Source: Streptomyces sp. SCSIO 75703
GTDB taxonomy: Bacteria > Actinomycetota > Actinomycetes > Streptomycetales > Streptomycetaceae
Reading direction: 5' to 3'
NCBI RefSeq assembly: GCF_036607905.1
Contig: NZ_CP144555.1
Span: forward strand, 1,984,001-2,048,000
DNA: 64,000 bases
Positions within the stretch are counted from its first letter, which is position 1. Each line of letters starts with the position of its first letter. This document shows positions 61,317 through 64,000 of the stretch, piece by piece. The translations under genes were made by a program, and so were the position numbers. The notes under the pieces were generated by a model. The model made no database searches and was not told the origin of the DNA. It was given only the letters and a program-made list of their open reading frames with translations.

Positions 61317-64000
61317 GTGCAGGGACGTTTCAAGAGGGATGGCAGCGCTTCGGCGGAGCCGGAGCCGCACGGCGGGACCGGCCCCAAGGCCGTCGGCTCC
61401 TCGCCCCAGCACGCCCAGAACCAGGGCCAGGGACAGTCCGGCGACGGCGGGGAGCGGCCGGGACGGCCCGGCAAGGCGGGTCCGTCCTCCCCCGGCGGCT
61501 CGGCACCGGGCGGCGAGACGCCCAAGGCCCCGCCCGGCCCCGGACCGCGGATAGCCCTGCGCAACTGGCGCATCTCGACCCGCCTGGTCTCGCTCCTCGC
61601 GCTGCCCGTGGTCGCCGCCACCACGCTGGGCGGACTGCGCATCAGCCAGTCCATGGACGACATCCAGCAGCTCGACAACATGAAGCTGCTGACCGAGATG
61701 ACCAAGCAGGCCACCGAACTGGCCGCCGCGCTCCAGGAGGAGCGCGACCAGTCCGCCGGCCCGCTCGCGCACGGCTCGACCGCCAGCGCGATCTCGGTGA
61801 AGGGCGACCGGGAGAAGACCGACCGGGCCCTGAAGAACTTCCTGGACAGCTCCGAGGACATCGACGCCGCCTCCAAGGACGGCAACCTGGTCGGTGTCCG
61901 CGACAGCCTCGTCGGCCTCGCCAGCGACCTGAACGACCTCAACAAGATCCGCAGCACCGCCTACCAGGCCAAGGACAACTCGACCCAGACCGTCGAGGCC
62001 TACCACCGCCTGATCACCCACCTGCTCGACCTCTCGCAGGACATGGCGGAGGCCACCAGCAACCCCGAGATGATCCAGCGCACCCGCGCCCTGTCGGCCT
62101 TCTCCTCGGCCAAGGAGTACGCCTCGGTGCAGCGGGCGGTCATCGCGGCGGCGCTGCCGGCCAGCAACACCACCCGCGGCAAGCTGGTCGAGAACGACCG
62201 CCTGTACGCCGAGTCGGCGCTGCAGAGCCAGAAGTCCGAGATCCGCACCTTCACCAGCATCTACGGCGACGGTGCCGAGGAACTCCTCAAGCCCATCTCG
62301 CAGGGCAACCCGACCATCGAGGCCAGCGACACCTACGCGGGCCGCGCGCTCGGCAGCGCCGACGGCCTGGCCGGTCTGGACAAGCGCTCGTACCAGGACT
62401 GGCTGGACGACAGCTCCACCAAGATCCAGCAGATGAAGAACATCGAGCACACGCTGCTCGAGGACATGGAGCAGAAGGCCCGCGAGCTGCGCAGCGCCTC
62501 CGAGCGCGAGGCCATCATCTCCGGTGCGGTGATCCTCATCGTGCTCGGCGTCTCGCTGGTCGGCGCCTTCGTCGTGGCCCGCTCCATGATCCGCTCGCTG
62601 CGCCGCCTGGAGGAGACGGCGACCAAGGTCGCCCAGGACCGTCTGCCCGAGCTGGTCAAGCAGCTCTCGGAGACGGACCCGCAGGACGTGGACACCTCCG
62701 TGGAGTCCGTCGGCGTGCACTCCCGGGACGAGATCGGCCGGGTGGCCGCGGCCTTCGACGACGTGCACCGCGAGGCGGTCCGCCTCGCCGCCGAGCAGGC
62801 GCTGCTGCGGGGCAACGTCAACGCGATGTTCACCAACCTCTCGCGCCGCTCCCAGGGCCTCATCCAGCGCCAGCTCTCGCTCATCTCCGAACTGGAGTCG
62901 CGCGAGGCCGACCCGGACCAGCTCTCCTCGCTCTTCAAGCTCGACCACCTCGCCACCCGCATGCGCCGCAACGGCGAGAACCTCCTCGTCCTCGCCGGCG
63001 AGGAGCCCGGCCGCCGCTGGACCCGCCCGGTCCCGCTGGTCGACGTGCTGCGCGCCGCCGCCTCCGAGGTGGAGCAGTACGAGCGCATCGAACTGACCTC
63101 CGTGCCCACCACAGAGGTGGCGGGCCGGGTCGTCAACGACCTCGTGCACCTGCTCGCCGAGCTGCTGGAGAACGCGACGTCGTTCTCCTCCCCGCAGACC
63201 AAGGTCAAGGTCACCGGTCACGCCCTGCCCGACGGCCGGGTGCTGATCGAGATCCACGACACCGGCATCGGCCTCTCCCCCGAGGACCTGGCCGCGATCA
63301 ACGAGCGCCTGGCGGCGCCGCCCACGGTGGACGTCTCCGTCTCCCGCCGCATGGGCCTCTTCGTGGTCGGCCGCCTCTCGCAGCGCCACGGCATCCGCAT
63401 CCAGCTGCGCCCCTCCGACTCCGGCGGCACGACCGCGCTGGTCATGCTCCCCGTCGACGTGGCCCAGGGCGGTCGCAAGCCGCAGCCCAAGCAGGGCCAG
63501 CCCGCCATGGGCGGCGGCGGTCCGGCCGCCGCGCAGGCGGCGGCGGGCGCCGCGGCGGCCCGCCGGGGCGGCGGCCAGGGCGGCGGCGGCCAGGGCGGCG
63601 GCGCCCTCGGCGGTGGCGGCGGCTTCGGCGGCGGTCCCCTCGGCACCGGCCAGAACCCGCGCGCCGCGCTGCCCGGACGGGACGCGGGCGAACGGTCCGG
63701 CGCCCCGGGCGGGATGCGCGGACCCCAGTCCCCGACGCCTCCGCAGCAGGGCCGTCCGGCCCCCGCGGGCGGCGCGCAGGGCGGCCAGGACATGTTCGGC
63801 GGCAGCCACGGCGCGGTGCCCCCGCAGCGCGGCACCGGCCGCGACGCCGGCCCCGCCGACACCGGCCAGGGCCGCCGTCCCCAGCTCCCGCCGCGCGGGG
63901 GTCCCCGGGCCGAGCTGCCCGGCGGCACGCCGCAGCCCCGCGTGCCGAGCTGGAGCGACGAGAACGCGCAGCCGCCGGCGGGCCGCGCCTCGCTGGACGC
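61317..64000 (+). CDS. cvnA: CvnA-type conservon sensor histidine kinase (partial, runs off right edge)
   Basis: Conservon sensors act with roadblock (CvnB), DUF742 (CvnC) and small GTPase (CvnD) partners. From the GTG at 61317 the frame is open to the window end (894 codons). A Pro/Gly-rich N terminus is followed by TM1 (about 86-104), an extracellular nitrate/nitrite-sensing-like (NIT) domain (about 105-395), TM2 (about 402-423) and HAMP. The ATPase domain has N box HLLAELLENATSF (about 610), G1 HDTGIGLSPEDL (about 647) and G2 GLFVVGRLSQRHGI (about 678). The tail is Gly/Gln/Pro-rich. No phospho-accepting histidine box is clear, as in this family. By gene order it is cvnA1. Confidence 0.88.
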   Translation, partial: MQGRFKRDGSASAEPEPHGGTGPKAVGSSPQHAQNQGQGQSGDGGERPGRPGKAGPSSPGGSAPGGETPKAPPGPGPRIALRNWRISTRLVSLLALPVVAATTLGGLRISQSMDDIQQLDNMKLLTEMTKQATELAAALQEERDQSAGPLAHGSTASAISVKGDREKTDRALKNFLDSSEDIDAASKDGNLVGVRDSLVGLASDLNDLNKIRSTAYQAKDNSTQTVEAYHRLITHLLDLSQDMAEATSNPEMIQRTRALSAFSSAKEYASVQRAVIAAALPASNTTRGKLVENDRLYAESALQSQKSEIRTFTSIYGDGAEELLKPISQGNPTIEASDTYAGRALGSADGLAGLDKRSYQDWLDDSSTKIQQMKNIEHTLLEDMEQKARELRSASEREAIISGAVILIVLGVSLVGAFVVARSMIRSLRRLEETATKVAQDRLPELVKQLSETDPQDVDTSVESVGVHSRDEIGRVAAAFDDVHREAVRLAAEQALLRGNVNAMFTNLSRRSQGLIQRQLSLISELESREADPDQLSSLFKLDHLATRMRRNGENLLVLAGEEPGRRWTRPVPLVDVLRAAASEVEQYERIELTSVPTTEVAGRVVNDLVHLLAELLENATSFSSPQTKVKVTGHALPDGRVLIEIHDTGIGLSPEDLAAINERLAAPPTVDVSVSRRMGLFVVGRLSQRHGIRIQLRPSDSGGTTALVMLPVDVAQGGRKPQPKQGQPAMGGGGPAAAQAAAGAAAARRGGGQGGGGQGGGALGGGGGFGGGPLGTGQNPRAALPGRDAGERSGAPGGMRGPQSPTPPQQGRPAPAGGAQGGQDMFGGSHGAVPPQRGTGRDAGPADTGQGRRPQLPPRGGPRAELPGGTPQPRVPSWSDENAQPPAGRASLD

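Overview
The window is chromosomal DNA from a Streptomyces or a close relative. The base composition is very high in G+C with strong third-position GC bias, GTG starts are common, and the gene order (smc, ftsY, ffh, rpsP/trmD, four signal peptidases, hupS, leuCD/ndgR, gltX) is the core-chromosome order I know from S. coelicolor around SCO5544-SCO5604. Several genes are lineage markers: nsdA, ndgR, hupS with its Lys/Ala tail, four tandem type I signal peptidases, glcP and a conservon sensor (cvnA).

Layout. 1-0.28 kb: the end of a foreign element carrying a tyrosine recombinase, inserted in yifB/comM so that only the first 366 codons of yifB remain. 0.28-9.3 kb (- strand): yifB remnant, yraN, DUF2469, Nudix, sipZ, sipY, sipX, sipW, rplS, trmD, rimM, khpA, rpsP. 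9.6-14.7 kb: SprT-like protein, a 1.1-kb stretch without a convincing gene, ffh, a frameshifted glnK, and amtB with a GlnR box; glnD, expected between glnK and ffh, is absent. 15-22 kb: nsdA, a PrimPol-like gene, ftsY, an NCS1 permease, glcP. 22.4-28.6 kb: smc with an unusual hinge insertion, a small coiled-coil gene, acyP, a CAP-domain protein.

28.55-33.9 kb is an integrated element of about 5.3 kb, bounded by 22-bp direct repeats (21/22 identical). It carries int, xis, a RepSA-like initiator, a Cys-rich small protein, a GntR-family repressor, a P-loop kinase and a 167-bp structured inverted repeat. It resembles a pSAM2-type actinobacterial integrative element (AICE) but has no FtsK-like transfer gene. 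It sits on the 3' end of the CAP gene and rebuilds that end.

34-46.8 kb: mutM, rnc, rpmF, DUF177, a coiled-coil gene, coaD, rsmD, recG, a DAK2 (FakA-like) protein, rpmB, thiD, thiL, an AsnC ligand-domain protein and a DUF3515 lipoprotein. An IS481-family element (46845-47897, target duplication CCTAGG) lies between the lipoprotein gene and ddlA. 48-56.5 kb: ddlA, gpsA, plsC, cofC/fbiD, a small OB-like protein, hupS, a short conserved protein, leuD, leuC and the divergent regulator ndgR with a clear operator. 56.7-57.2 kb: five tRNA genes (3 Glu-CTC, 2 Gln-CTG). 57.3-64 kb: HAD phosphatase, gltX, FAH-family hydrolase, a 61-residue peptide with a duplicated TANPRRT motif, and the cvnA-type sensor kinase running off the right edge.

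Most genes are housekeeping: ribosome and rRNA/tRNA maturation, protein export, chromosome organisation, DNA repair, thiamine and leucine synthesis, cell wall. The unusual parts are the three mobile insertions, the decayed PII module, the SMC hinge insert, the structured repeat in the mini-AICE and the repeat peptide.
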